Assembly: GCF_900149685.1 (NCBI RefSeq)
Contig: NZ_LT702999.1
Location: 2,790,001-2,854,000 of the forward strand
DNA length: 64,000 nucleotides
Direction of reading: 5' to 3'
Origin: Erythrobacter sp. Alg231-14
GTDB taxonomy: Bacteria; Pseudomonadota; Alphaproteobacteria; Sphingomonadales; Sphingomonadaceae
Made by a program: the position numbers and the translations under genes. The notes beneath the pieces are model-generated. The model did not search any database and was not told where the DNA came from. It saw only the letters and a program-made list of their open reading frames with translations. Each line of letters opens with the position of its first letter. Position 1 is the stretch's first letter. This document shows positions 1-9,199 of the stretch, one piece after another.

Positions 1-175
1 CCAATGCAGACCAAGCGCCGGCCAGCTTTTCGATTTGTGCACGATCAACCTTGGCCAGTTCTCCGACCACCTCTTCGGCACCGTCCAAATCCCGACGATA
101 AGCGGACACAGTGTTTGCCGCCGCGCCGCGTTCTGCGGCCAACATATCCAGAAACGATTGAACCGCCGCCGACAT
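1..175 (-). CDS. xerD: Tyrosine recombinase XerD, N-terminal part (cut by window edge)
   Basis: Only the first 58 codons are inside the window. The protein begins with an ATG at 175, five bases after a GAGG ribosome binding site. The residues (start MSAAVQSFLDMLAAERG, then NTVSAYRRDL) match the core-binding SAM-like helical domain of XerC/XerD recombinases, including the NT.xaYrrDL signature. XerD works with XerC at dif to resolve chromosome dimers. The catalytic domain lies outside the window, so XerC or another tyrosine recombinase is possible. The start is 10 bases beyond the stop of the upstream gene, which suggests cotranscription. Confidence 0.75.
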   Translation of the reverse strand, partial: MSAAVQSFLDMLAAERGAAANTVSAYRRDLDGAEEVVGELAKVDRAQIEKLAGAWSAL

Positions 176-185
176 CAGCGCCTCG

Positions 186-2084
186 TCAAATCCGCGCAAC
201 CGCCTCTGCGGCTATCAAGCGAGCCTCGGCCTCCATGCCCACTTGGCGCAAAGCAGATACGACATGATAGAGGTGCAGCGGGGTCATCTGGGACCATTGT
301 TCCCCTTGCATGCCTAGGCCGGCGAGCATCGCCACCATGGTTGGGTTTCGCACCTCTGCAGCGCGCCCAATAACGCGGGTCCAGCGGGTGATGCGGCCCA
401 GATCTGCGCCATAATTGTTCGCGTCGGCCATGCTCAAACGATCAAGCCCAGCCAATCCGGCGACAAGAAAGGCCGATTTCATCGCCTCTTCGCTGTCGTC
501 GCCGCCGTAGAATGCGTCCACCCCTTCGATGGTCGCGTTGCCGCCGTTGGGATCAGACAGAGCAATCAACGCCCACGCCAACGATCCCGGCTCCACAACA
601 TCACGCCAAGCCGCCGCATCGCGATCAAGCCCGGCCGTCAACATGGATGCGATCAAATCACCGGCGTCATCGGCATTTTCGGCCGAGGGTGCGATCCGCG
701 CCGCAGCATAGGCGGTTAGGATTTGGCCAGAGAAGCCCGCATCGCCCTCTCCCCAAAGCCCTTTCATCGCGGCAATGCGCGTGTTCGCATCGGTGCCGAC
801 AAACGCCTCACGCAAGCGCACTGCACGCTGTGTCGCGACGCCGCTGATGGAATTGTCGGAATAGACTTGTGAATACAGGTCAACCATCGCCGAAGCTGAC
901 AACACGCCGCGGCTCGCCGCGACTTCGGCATATTGCGCCCTTGTTGAAAGCGGTAACATCGGCGCAGACGCTGCAGAAAGCGGGTAATACACACCGCGCG
1001 GCCCAGAAAGCGCGCTTTCCAACAAAGCAGCCGGAATGGTGTCGCCGACCGCGTTGGCAATCGCAAAACGCCATGGGGTCAATTCTTCTACGCCATCCCA
1101 ACTTACAGTGGTGCCGCCGCGCCCACGGCCGGCCGCACCGGCGTAACGCTGGGCCAGCAAAATATCGATTTCCGGCGCAATTTCATCATTTTGCGCACCA
1201 TTCAATTGCGATCCGGCCAGCGCACCTTCACCCGCATAGGCGTTGCAGATGGCCTGCATCATCACCCATTCGGGATTTTCACGCGATGATCCCTGCAAAC
1301 GAACCGCCGGACACGCGCCAACCAAATCCGATGACGCAATATAAGCGGTCAACGCTTGGCTGGTCATTGCCTCAGACCAATTGCCCGTGTCGACATCCTG
1401 AACAAGCCCGCGCGTGACAGCATATTCGCCAATTGAATTCAGAACGCCCGCACGCAAGGTCGCAAATTCGACCGGGTCCATGCCTTCGGGTGCGGCCAGA
1501 CGGCTCGCCATGGTGCGGCGCGTCAGAATGTGCCCCCACCGCGACACGATCGGCCCGCGCATCCCTGCGAGAATGGCGCGGACCAGATTCTCCGGTTGAT
1601 TGGCAAGACCGGCAATCGGCAAGCCGCCTTCTTGTGGAGAAATCACGCCCACTTGCGCCAATGATCGACGGGCAGCTGGAGGAATGTCGAATTTCGGTTT
1701 TAGCCCCAACAGATCATCCAGCTGATCAGTCGAAAGGTCTTCCAGCTCTTCGAGCGATGGCAGCCCGGATAGCTCATCCTCGGACAATTGCGGCGCAGGC
1801 GGAATATTGCCGGGCAAAGGAGCGCCCGGAGCCGGCGCAGGGCCCGTCGCCGGTCCTGTCGCTGGGCCGGTTACAGGTTGTGCGGGGCCGACCGGCGCAA
1901 CCGGAGGCGCTACGGTTGGCGGAGGCGCAGGCGTTGGTGCGGGAATTGGATCATCGAATCCAGGTGGCAGCAGCGATTCGGGCGCTTCCTGCGCGCTAAC
2001 CCAAGATGCCGCGACCGCGCCGAGGCACGCCACCGCCAAAGCCACCGATGTTGTTCCCGTGGTCAAAACACCGCGTTTCATCAT
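186..2084 (-). CDS. Large secreted Ala-rich helical protein with Pro-rich N-terminus, function unknown
   Basis: I do not recognise a named family in this 632-residue protein. Residues 1-31 form a signal peptide (basic start MMKR, hydrophobic core, cleavage probably near VSA-QE). Residues 38-100 are low-complexity Pro/Ala/Gly with repeated GPAT units. The rest is predicted mainly helical, rich in Ala, Leu and Asp, and resembles a periplasmic scaffold of helical repeats. The start codon overlaps the stop of the 69-residue membrane protein upstream (ATGA). The start of xerD follows 10 bases after the stop, so the three genes look like one operon. A surface or periplasmic role is inference from the signal peptide only. 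Confidence 0.8.
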   Translation of the reverse strand: MMKRGVLTTGTTSVALAVACLGAVAASWVSAQEAPESLLPPGFDDPIPAPTPAPPPTVAPPVAPVGPAQPVTGPATGPATGPAPAPGAPLPGNIPPAPQLSEDELSGLPSLEELEDLSTDQLDDLLGLKPKFDIPPAARRSLAQVGVISPQEGGLPIAGLANQPENLVRAILAGMRGPIVSRWGHILTRRTMASRLAAPEGMDPVEFATLRAGVLNSIGEYAVTRGLVQDVDTGNWSEAMTSQALTAYIASSDLVGACPAVRLQGSSRENPEWVMMQAICNAYAGEGALAGSQLNGAQNDEIAPEIDILLAQRYAGAAGRGRGGTTVSWDGVEELTPWRFAIANAVGDTIPAALLESALSGPRGVYYPLSAASAPMLPLSTRAQYAEVAASRGVLSASAMVDLYSQVYSDNSISGVATQRAVRLREAFVGTDANTRIAAMKGLWGEGDAGFSGQILTAYAAARIAPSAENADDAGDLIASMLTAGLDRDAAAWRDVVEPGSLAWALIALSDPNGGNATIEGVDAFYGGDDSEEAMKSAFLVAGLAGLDRLSMADANNYGADLGRITRWTRVIGRAAEVRNPTMVAMLAGLGMQGEQWSQMTPLHLYHVVSALRQVGMEAEARLIAAEAVARI

Positions 2085-2290
2085 TCTTCACCCGAATTGA
2101 TGGAATTGCCGCCCGCCTGAGGCAGCGCAATTTGTTGTTCGATAGGTCGGATCGGCTCTTCGCCGCCGTCAATATACGCGATCACCAACAAGACGACCAC
2201 CGCCAAAACGCCATAGATCGCCCACTTGCGACCACCGGTTTTCGCCGCGGTGTCCGACAGTTCAAGTGGGAGAATGCGTTGTTTAGACAT
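2081..2290 (-). CDS. Small single-pass membrane protein, unknown
   Basis: A 69-residue protein with one clear transmembrane segment at about residues 23-41 (WAIYGVLAVVVLLVIAYID). A basic 22-residue tail precedes it and a short acidic/polar C-terminus (EEPIRPIEQQ) follows, giving an N-in topology by the positive-inside rule. Its stop overlaps the start of the large secreted protein by 4 bases, so translation is probably coupled. It is divergent from aroK across only 38 bases. No family recognised. Confidence 0.75.
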   Translation of the reverse strand: MSKQRILPLELSDTAAKTGGRKWAIYGVLAVVVLLVIAYIDGGEEPIRPIEQQIALPQAGGNSINSGEE

Positions 2291-2328
2291 GTTGCGCGCG
2301 CTCTACCCCATCTATAGGCGATGGGGCA

Positions 2329-2895
2329 ATGACCGCGAACGTGCCTTTGACCCAAACCGATATCGCCGCAATTTCAAGGCGGCTCGACCGACCTGTTGTG
2401 TTGGTCGGTTTAATGGGCGTGGGCAAATCCACCGTGGGACGGCGGCTCGCAAGCATGTTGAATCGCGACTTTGTTGATGCCGATGATGCCATCGAACAGG
2501 CCGCCCAACGATCCATCCCAGAGATTTTTGATGAATTTGGCGAAGGGTATTTCCGCGATGGAGAGCGCCGCGTAATCGGACGCCTGATCGAAGAGAGCAC
2601 CGGCGTCATTGCGACCGGCGGCGGGGCGTTCGTTGACACCGAAACGCGGCAAATCATCTTGGAACGCGGTCTTGCTGTGTGGATCGATTGCGATATCGAC
2701 ACTCTGGTTGAACGAACATCGCGCCGCAACACGCGCCCGTTGCTGCGAAATGGTGATCCTCGGAAGATCCTGACCGATTTGATGGGCGCACGACAACAAT
2801 TCTACGCTCAGGCCCCCATTCGGGTTGAGAGCCATGACGGCCCGCACTCCGACACTGCGCGCGCAATTATTGAGGCAATAGACGAATGGCTGTGA
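2329..2895 (+). CDS. aroK: Shikimate kinase
   Basis: Phosphorylates shikimate with ATP in the chorismate pathway, in the cytoplasm. The 188 residues show the P-loop GLMGVGKST at 27-35, the substrate-binding DADD at 50-53, FRDGER at 75-80 and GGGAF at 97-101. A lid arginine lies in the NTRPLL segment near 136. The length is normal for AroK with a short N-terminal extension before the first strand (VVLVG at 23-27). The last 10 bases overlap aroB, so the two steps are made together, as in many proteobacteria. The ribosome binding site is weak. Confidence 0.95.
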   Translation: MTANVPLTQTDIAAISRRLDRPVVLVGLMGVGKSTVGRRLASMLNRDFVDADDAIEQAAQRSIPEIFDEFGEGYFRDGERRVIGRLIEESTGVIATGGGAFVDTETRQIILERGLAVWIDCDIDTLVERTSRRNTRPLLRNGDPRKILTDLMGARQQFYAQAPIRVESHDGPHSDTARAIIEAIDEWL

Positions 2896-4001
2896 TTGAT
2901 GTGGCGTTGGCCGGGCGCGCTTACGATGTGACGATAGAGGCGGGGTTGTTGGACCGGATTGGCGAATGGGCCACCGATTACCTACCCGCGCCCGATCGCA
3001 AAGTGCCGTTTGTTGCGGATACAAACACGCATCGAATCTTTGCTGAACGCGTAGACAAAGCACTTAACTCCGCCGGGCACACGGCCGATTGGTTCGTCGT
3101 GGAGCCCGGTGAAGGCGCAAAGAGCTGGGCGGTTTTGGAACGTTTGACCGATTGGCTTTTGGCCTTGGGCGTCACCCGATCGGATCGTGTTTTTGCCTTG
3201 GGCGGCGGGGTTGTCGGTGATTTGACCGGCTTTGCTTGCGCCGTGATGAAACGCGGATGCGGCTTTGTTCAAATCCCGACCACCTTGTTGGCACAAGTGG
3301 ACAGTTCGGTCGGTGGTAAAACCGCGATCAACACCGGTGCCGGCAAGAATTTGATCGGTGCCTTTCACCAACCGTCCGCCGTGTTAATCGATCCATTGGT
3401 TTTGAACACATTGCCCGATCGCGACATGCGCGCCGGTTACGCCGAAGTGATCAAATACGGCGCGCTTGGCGATATCGGCTTTTTCGAATGGCTGGAAAAG
3501 AACGCAGCCGATGTCCTGGCGCGGGAACCGGTGGCTCTATCACACGCGATCGCCACCAGCATCCGCGCAAAAGCAAAGATCGTCGCAGAGGATGAGCGCG
3601 AAACGACCGGCGTGCGCGCTTTGCTGAATTTGGGCCACACATTCGGCCATGCTTTGGAGGCGGAAACCGGCTTTTCCGACCGACTTCTCCACGGCGAAGC
3701 GGTCGCACTTGGGATGGTTTTGGCGGCGCGTTATTCCGCCCGTCGTGAGGAAATGACAGCCGTCGATGCCGACCGTGTGGAAACCGCCATTGCGGCGTCC
3801 GGCCTTCGATCAAAAATCACCGAGTTGCAGATGCGATGCAACGGCGAACGCTTGGTCGATCACATGCGGCACGACAAGAAAATGGAAAGCGACCACCTGC
3901 CCTTCCTGCTGCTGAAAGGGATTGGCGCTGCCTATATGGCGCGCAACGTCGCATTGTCTGATGTAGCCGCGTTTCTTGATGCGGAATTGGAGCGCGCATG
4001 A
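2886..4001 (+). CDS. aroB: 3-dehydroquinate synthase
   Basis: Converts DAHP to 3-dehydroquinate, the second step of the shikimate pathway, using NAD and a divalent metal. The 371 residues contain the NAD-binding GGGVVGD at 106-112 and PTTLLAQVDSSVGGK from 131. The metal ligand set is E187, H251 (in LNLGHTFGHALE) and H269 (in LLHGEAV). The length is typical. The start lies inside the end of aroK, and the stop overlaps the next start (ATGA), giving an aroK-aroB-cyclase transcription unit. Confidence 0.96.
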   Translation: MAVIDVALAGRAYDVTIEAGLLDRIGEWATDYLPAPDRKVPFVADTNTHRIFAERVDKALNSAGHTADWFVVEPGEGAKSWAVLERLTDWLLALGVTRSDRVFALGGGVVGDLTGFACAVMKRGCGFVQIPTTLLAQVDSSVGGKTAINTGAGKNLIGAFHQPSAVLIDPLVLNTLPDRDMRAGYAEVIKYGALGDIGFFEWLEKNAADVLAREPVALSHAIATSIRAKAKIVAEDERETTGVRALLNLGHTFGHALEAETGFSDRLLHGEAVALGMVLAARYSARREEMTAVDADRVETAIAASGLRSKITELQMRCNGERLVDHMRHDKKMESDHLPFLLLKGIGAAYMARNVALSDVAAFLDAELERA

Positions 4002-4768
4002 CCCAATTTATCGATCTTTCCATTCCGATCACCAATGACGTGATCTCAGACCCCGAAGTGATGCGCCCCAAAGTCACTTATATGACGCATGAGGACACAT
4101 GGGCCCAAATCGCCATGTTTTTTCCCGGCCTAGAAAAAGACGATCTGCCCGATGGAGAAGGGTGGGCTGTCGAAATGCTCGAATTGTCGACGCACAACGG
4201 CACCCATATGGACGCGCCGTGGCATTACCATTCCACCACCAATGATGGCGCGGCCCCCGCACCCAGCATCGACGAAGCGCCGCTGGATCGATTCTTTCGG
4301 CCCGGCGTAAAGTTGGATTTTTCTCATTTGCCCCACGGCCATGTCGTCACCGCGGCCGAATTGGAGGCTGCCTTTGCAGCGATTGAATACACGCTTCAAC
4401 CGCTCGACATTGTGTTGATCCAATCGGGCGCAATTTACGGCACAGACAATTTCACCGATCAAGGCGTGGGTCTGGGCGCAGAAGCCACCTTGTGGCTAAC
4501 GCAGCGCGGCGTCGAAGTTGTAGGCACCGATGCGTGGAGTTGGGATGCTCCGTTCAGCCACACGGCGAAGAAATGGGCCGAAACAGGCGATCCATCGATC
4601 ATTTGGGAAGGCCACAAGGCGGGACGAATCCGCCCCTATTACCAAATCGAAAAGCTAACCAATTTGGAAAACTTACCCGCGCATGGCTTCACGTTCAGCT
4701 GTTTCCCAGTGAAAATTGAACGCGCCAGCGCCGGTTGGATACGCGCGGTTGCGATGCTCGACGGGTAA
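3998..4768 (+). CDS. Cyclase family metal-dependent hydrolase
   Basis: A 256-residue member of the Cyclase family (PF04199), the group that includes bacterial kynurenine formamidase. The metal-binding signature HNGTHMDAPWH at 66-76 (H66, H70, D72, H76) is intact and lies where expected. Most relatives hydrolyse amides or lactones; the substrate here cannot be read from the sequence. The gene overlaps aroB by four bases (ATGA). No kynurenine pathway genes are nearby, so I do not call it kynB. Confidence 0.85.
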   Translation: MTQFIDLSIPITNDVISDPEVMRPKVTYMTHEDTWAQIAMFFPGLEKDDLPDGEGWAVEMLELSTHNGTHMDAPWHYHSTTNDGAAPAPSIDEAPLDRFFRPGVKLDFSHLPHGHVVTAAELEAAFAAIEYTLQPLDIVLIQSGAIYGTDNFTDQGVGLGAEATLWLTQRGVEVVGTDAWSWDAPFSHTAKKWAETGDPSIIWEGHKAGRIRPYYQIEKLTNLENLPAHGFTFSCFPVKIERASAGWIRAVAMLDG

Positions 4769-4777
4769 GGTCGTACG

Positions 4778-4794
4778 CCCGACCAATCGTCGGG
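4778..4794. terminator. Terminator-like hairpin between convergent genes
   Basis: CCCGAC, five-base loop, GTCGGG: a perfect 6-bp GC-rich stem in the 41-base gap between the convergent cyclase gene and the 92-residue unknown gene. There is no T-run on either side, so it is only terminator-like. Confidence 0.4.
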
Positions 4795-4809
4795 TCCGGA
4801 TGTTCGCGC

Positions 4810-5088
4810 TTAGCCTGCGGGTCGTTGGATTTTTGTGACCTTGTCGGAAATATTGGCAAGCTTTGCGCCCTTACCGGCCGCTTCCTCTGCCATCATTTCA
4901 TCGTGTTCACCAAACAGACGCTCAATCTCCAACCGCCGGTCCAAAATCGTGTGCGCGATCCCGGGTGCCAAGCTTTCGCCGTCGCCGATTTGACCCAGCA
5001 ATGCCGCCAGATCGCTTTCGGTTGCCTCCCGGCCCGTTTTGAAGAAGTTCCCTTTCCGGTCGAAATAACCGGTGCCTTTTTTAGCCAC
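4810..5088 (-). CDS. Conserved small protein, unknown
   Basis: A 92-residue soluble protein that I do not recognise. The chosen start is GTG at 5088 with GGGAG seven bases upstream. This puts the protein at MAKKGTGYFDRKGNFFKT, which looks like a genuine conserved N-terminus. The rest is helical and charged (ESDLAALLGQIGDGE, LEIERLFGEHDEM) and ends in a Lys-rich tail. No signal peptide or membrane segment. It stands alone, convergent with the aro cluster. About 230 bases upstream, to the end of pccA, hold no gene that I can see. Confidence 0.65.
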   Translation of the reverse strand: MAKKGTGYFDRKGNFFKTGREATESDLAALLGQIGDGESLAPGIAHTILDRRLEIERLFGEHDEMMAEEAAGKGAKLANISDKVTKIQRPAG

Positions 5089-5321
5089 ATTCGATCTCCC
5101 TAAATGGGGTCGCCGCAACCGTCCAAGAACGCGACAAACCCGATTCGGTAAGAAGATCGTCCCTTAATCAGGGCGCATTTGCCAGTCATGGTGTGGACAA
5201 ACCCGCATCCATGCATGAAATTGTCGGATCAATACAAAACCATGCGCAGGTTACCCTAGTCTTGGGCACCTAAGATTGCGGCGAAGGCTAAGATTGTAAG
5301 GCGCTGTCTACGCCGAAACCG

Positions 5322-7370
5322 TCAATCCAATTCCAAAATCACTGCATCAACAGCAAGGCTTTCACCTTCTTCGGCGTTGATTTTGGCGATGGTAGCCTCT
5401 TTTTCCGCGCGCAGGATGTTTTCCATCTTCATCGCTTCGACCGTGGCAAGCGGTTGACCCGGTTGAACCGTTTCCCCCTCGCTCACATGCAGTTTCACCA
5501 GCATGCCCGGCATTGGACAAATCAGCATCTTGGAAAGATCGGGCGGCTCTTTCTCGATCATATGACCGGCCAGCGGCGCAACGCGCGCAGGCAACACGAT
5601 CGCTTCGTGTGAAGCCCCACGGGTGGTCATCCGCCACCGCACACCCACGCGTTCAACCTGAACCGCCATATCGTGGGTTTCGGAACCATCGCCGGTGACC
5701 ATTGCGATCGGCATGCCGACTTCCCAATCCCACGTGCCCCGAACGTTCTCGCCGTCAACTTCGGCGCCGCCTTCTTCAAGCGTGACATCAAACGCGCGAT
5801 CGCCGATTTTCACCATCCAATCAGAAGGCGGATTTTCGGCTGAGTTCAATTGACCTGAAATTTGGCGCGCACGCACTTGGCTGGTGAATTCAGCGCCCGC
5901 AAACAGCGCCGCCATTTGACGCATCAACGCGTCATTGGCCGGGGCACCGACGAATCCATCGGGATATTCTTCCGCGATAAAACCAGTGGTCAATTCGCCT
6001 GAACGGAACCGCTCATGCTGCATAATCGCGCTAAGGAAATCGACATTGTGGCCCAATCCCTTGATCCGAAAACGATCAAGCGCCTCAATCTGAAGGTCAG
6101 CGGCACCTTCGCGAGTTGGCGCCCATGTGATCAATTTTGCGATCATGGGATCGTAAAACATGGACACTTCGCCGCCTTCAAAGACGCCATCGTCTACGCG
6201 CACACTGCCTGCGCCATGGGCCACACCGCGGCGCGCTTTGCCCTGCACTTCGCCGTCATCGGTCCAACCGGGAACCGATGGGGAATAATGCACAAGCCGT
6301 CCGGTTGATGGCAGGAAGCCGCGATAGGGATCTTCGGCATAGACGCGGTTTTCAATCGACCACCCATCAATACCGATGTCGTCTTGCGTCATGGAAAGCG
6401 CTTCGCCTGCCGCAACGCGGATCATCTGTTCGACCAGATCGATGCCCGTGATCGCTTCTGTGACAGGGTGCTCCACCTGAAGACGTGTGTTCATTTCGAG
6501 GAAATAAAAGCTTTCCCCGGTCGGATCCGCTCCGCTCACGATCAATTCAACCGTGCCGGCCGAATGGTAATCCACCGCGCGGGACAAGGCGACAGATTGT
6601 TCGCCCATCGCTTTGCGCATTTTGGGGGTCACGAATGGCGACGGTGCCTCTTCGACGACTTTTTGGTGACGCCGTTGGATCGAACATTCTCGTTCATTCA
6701 GATACAGAATGTTGCCGTGTTTATCGCCAAGGATTTGGATCTCAATATGGCGCGGGTTTTCGATGAATTTTTCAATGAAAACGCGATCATCGCCAAAGGA
6801 GTTTAGCCCTTCGCGTTTGGTGGCTTCAAAGCCTTCGCGCACGTCCTTTTCAGACCAAGCAAGCCGCATACCTTTGCCGCCGCCTCCGGCGCTGGCCTTC
6901 ATCATCACCGGGTAACCGATGTCGTCGCTGATCTCGACGGCGTGATCGGTGTCACGAATTTCGCCGACAAAACCGGGGACCACATTGACGCCCGCGGCCT
7001 TTGCCAGTTTCTTGGATTCAATCTTGTCACCCATCGCGGCAATCGCACCGGCAGGTGGGCCGATAAAGGCGATGTTTTCTGCGGCCAAGGCTTCGACGAA
7101 GCTAGCGCGTTCAGAGAGGAAGCCATAGCCCGGATGCACCGCTTCCGCGCCGGTTTCTTTGCACGCGGCGATGATCTTTTCAGGGATCAAATAGCTTTCT
7201 GCCGCAGGCGACGCACCGATATGCACGGCCTCATCCGCCAATCGTACGAACGGGGCGTTTCGATCTGCATCGGAATAGACCGCCACGGTGGCGATCCCCA
7301 TTTTCTTAGCTGTCTGAATAACGCGGCATGCAATTTCGCCGCGATTGGCAATCAGAATTTTCGAAAACAA
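5322..7370 (-). CDS. pccA: Propionyl-CoA (acyl-CoA) carboxylase, biotin-carrying alpha subunit
   Basis: ATP-dependent carboxylation of biotin, then transfer by PccB to propionyl-CoA. The 682 residues run as biotin carboxylase N-domain (FSKILIANRGEIACRV), ATP-grasp domain with KASAGGGGKGMR and ERECSIQRRHQK, BC C-domain, BT linker, and a C-terminal biotinyl domain with EAMKMEN, the biotinylated lysine being K648. The full BC-BT-BCCP layout separates it from AccC. The start is TTG at 7370, seven bases after a GGAG. The partner pccB, the epimerase and the mutase lie about 8 kb away on the same strand, and bioB lies between. Confidence 0.95.
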   Translation of the reverse strand: MFSKILIANRGEIACRVIQTAKKMGIATVAVYSDADRNAPFVRLADEAVHIGASPAAESYLIPEKIIAACKETGAEAVHPGYGFLSERASFVEALAAENIAFIGPPAGAIAAMGDKIESKKLAKAAGVNVVPGFVGEIRDTDHAVEISDDIGYPVMMKASAGGGGKGMRLAWSEKDVREGFEATKREGLNSFGDDRVFIEKFIENPRHIEIQILGDKHGNILYLNERECSIQRRHQKVVEEAPSPFVTPKMRKAMGEQSVALSRAVDYHSAGTVELIVSGADPTGESFYFLEMNTRLQVEHPVTEAITGIDLVEQMIRVAAGEALSMTQDDIGIDGWSIENRVYAEDPYRGFLPSTGRLVHYSPSVPGWTDDGEVQGKARRGVAHGAGSVRVDDGVFEGGEVSMFYDPMIAKLITWAPTREGAADLQIEALDRFRIKGLGHNVDFLSAIMQHERFRSGELTTGFIAEEYPDGFVGAPANDALMRQMAALFAGAEFTSQVRARQISGQLNSAENPPSDWMVKIGDRAFDVTLEEGGAEVDGENVRGTWDWEVGMPIAMVTGDGSETHDMAVQVERVGVRWRMTTRGASHEAIVLPARVAPLAGHMIEKEPPDLSKMLICPMPGMLVKLHVSEGETVQPGQPLATVEAMKMENILRAEKEATIAKINAEEGESLAVDAVILELD

Positions 7371-7481
7371 ATCGAGGCTCCAAAATTGGCAACTTAACTG
7401 TGGCAGCAGCCTATGCCGCCTTACCCCGCACCAATCAACCTATCGGAAGTGGGGTTGCAGCGCGGGGATCGAAGGCAAAAT

Positions 7482-8783
7482 TTACAATGAGGCGAGCGCC
7501 TGATCCAAATCCGCCTTTATGTCGTCAATATGCTCAATGCCCACAGACACACGGATGACATCGGGACCGGCTCCGGCTGCGACCAATCCTTCTTCGTCAA
7601 GTTGGCTGTGTGTGGTGGAGGCGGGATGAATGATAAGCGAGCGTGTGTCACCAATATTGGCGAGGTGGCTGAACAGTTTCACGTTCGTCACGAGCCCTTT
7701 GCCCGCTTCAAATCCGCCTTTCAGCCCAAAGGTGAAGACGGCCCCACCGTGCCCGCCGAGATATTTCTGAGCGTTGGCATGATACTCGCTTGAAGGCAGG
7801 CCAGCGTAGCTAACCCAAGCGACCTTTTCATGGCCCTCCAACCATTGGGCCAGAGCCAGCGCATTGGCGCAATGCCGCTCCATTCTAAGATGCAGTGTTT
7901 CCATCCCAGTGAGCGCCAAAAACGCGTTCATCGGCGCCATGGCCGGACCAAGATCACGCAATCCAAGAACGCGGCACGCAATGATGAATGCAATTGGGCC
8001 AATCGGCTCCAATGCATCGACCAAAATCGCCCCGTGATAGGACCCATTGGGCTGGGTTAGAGATGGGTATTTGTCGGCTTGCGCCTTCCAATCGAAATTG
8101 CCGCTATCGACGATCACACCGCCAACCGCATTGCCGTGACCGTTCAGAAATTTGGTGGTCGAATGGACCACAATATCCGCCCCGTGTTCAAACGGGCGGC
8201 ACAGCGCCGGGCTGGCCATGGTGTTGTCCACCATCAACGGGACACCGCCTGCGTGGGCTATGTCTGCGATCGGCCCAATATGGCTGACCACACCGCCGGG
8301 ATTGGCGAGGCTTTCGATGAACACTACGCGCGTTTTGTCATCCATCGCGGCGCGCACGTTCTCTGGATCATCCGCATCAACAAAACGCGTTTCCCAACCG
8401 AATTTCTTGAACGCTTCGCCCAATTGATTGAGCGATCCGCCGTACAATTTCTTGGCGGCTACGATGTTGCAGCCCGGTTCCATCAATGTGTGAAACGCGA
8501 TCAATTGTGCCGCGTGGCCCGATGCAACGCCCAGCGCGCCAACGCCGCCTTCCAACGCTGCGACTTTCTTTTCTAATGCATCGTTCGTGGGGTTCATGAT
8601 GCGGGTGTAGATGTTGCCGAATTCCGCCAGTGAAAACAGGTTCGCCGCGTGATCCGGGCTGTCAAAAACATAGGATGCGGTTTGATAGATCGGCGTGATC
8701 CGCGCATTGGTTGTCGGATCAGGGGCCGTGCCGGCATGAACGCTTAGAGTTTCGGGACGGGTGTCGGGCGGCAAATCGGTCAT
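7482..8783 (-). CDS. metY: O-acetylhomoserine sulfhydrylase (aminocarboxypropyltransferase)
   Basis: PLP enzyme of the Cys/Met metabolism family that makes homocysteine from O-acetylhomoserine and sulfide. At 433 residues it has the longer MetY form. Features are the N-terminal ETLSVHAG, the phosphate-binding region GNIYTRIMNPT at 56-66, SGHAAQ, and the PLP lysine K211 in HSTTKFLNGHG. The start ATG shares one base with the stop of the LprI-like gene (TGATG), so it is the last gene of the six-gene bioB operon. O-succinylhomoserine use (MetZ) is less likely at this length. Confidence 0.93.
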   Translation of the reverse strand: MTDLPPDTRPETLSVHAGTAPDPTTNARITPIYQTASYVFDSPDHAANLFSLAEFGNIYTRIMNPTNDALEKKVAALEGGVGALGVASGHAAQLIAFHTLMEPGCNIVAAKKLYGGSLNQLGEAFKKFGWETRFVDADDPENVRAAMDDKTRVVFIESLANPGGVVSHIGPIADIAHAGGVPLMVDNTMASPALCRPFEHGADIVVHSTTKFLNGHGNAVGGVIVDSGNFDWKAQADKYPSLTQPNGSYHGAILVDALEPIGPIAFIIACRVLGLRDLGPAMAPMNAFLALTGMETLHLRMERHCANALALAQWLEGHEKVAWVSYAGLPSSEYHANAQKYLGGHGGAVFTFGLKGGFEAGKGLVTNVKLFSHLANIGDTRSLIIHPASTTHSQLDEEGLVAAGAGPDVIRVSVGIEHIDDIKADLDQALASL

Positions 8784-9199
8784 CAGGGTAGCTCCACAAG
8801 TTCGCGTAATTGTTTGGTGCGCGCCTCAGTCAGCGCGGTTTTGCACGTCGAAGTCAGCAAGGGTTCCAAGCTGCCGCCACGGGCATAATACCCTTCGCTG
8901 CGGCAGTGGGCATCGCGATAGGACAGCCATGCGCGCTGCGCCTCCAATAAGGTATCGAAATAGCCGGGGCGATCGTCACCATCGTTGTACCGGGCAAAGT
9001 TCGCATCGCGTTCGCGCATCGCGTCGCGGGTGATCTGCCATTGTGCGTTGAGTTCCGCATCCGCGATCAGGAAATCACGAAAAGCGCAGATGTTCATCTC
9101 CATCTGAATACCCTGTTCCGCCGCTTCGGCGTTGCAGACGGGCAGATCGTCGTTGATCCCCATCAACAACAGCGCGGCGATCGTATGAACAGCAATCAT
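8783..9199 (-). CDS. Lysozyme inhibitor LprI-like (DUF1311) secreted protein
   Basis: 138 residues with a short hydrophobic N-terminus (HTIAALLLMGI) consistent with export. It has four cysteines arranged as in LprI/DUF1311 proteins (PF07007): C.AEAAEQGIQMEMNIC, then AHCRSEG and TSTC. The LprI core LEAQRAWLSYRDAHC is clear. Family members are periplasmic or lipoprotein proteins, one shown to inhibit lysozyme; here the role is open. No lipobox. It overlaps the gene before it by 4 bases (ATGA) and metY by one base. Confidence 0.8.
   Translation of the reverse strand: MIAVHTIAALLLMGINDDLPVCNAEAAEQGIQMEMNICAFRDFLIADAELNAQWQITRDAMRERDANFARYNDGDDRPGYFDTLLEAQRAWLSYRDAHCRSEGYYARGGSLEPLLTSTCKTALTEARTKQLRELVELP

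Noticed and set aside
3998-4768. Calling the cyclase-family gene kynB (kynurenine formamidase)
   Set aside because: The metal motif is shared by the whole family and there are no kynurenine genes nearby.
7424-7467. CCCCGC/GCGGGG pair after metY as a terminator
   Set aside because: The loop is 32 bases long and no T-run follows; too weak to list as a feature.
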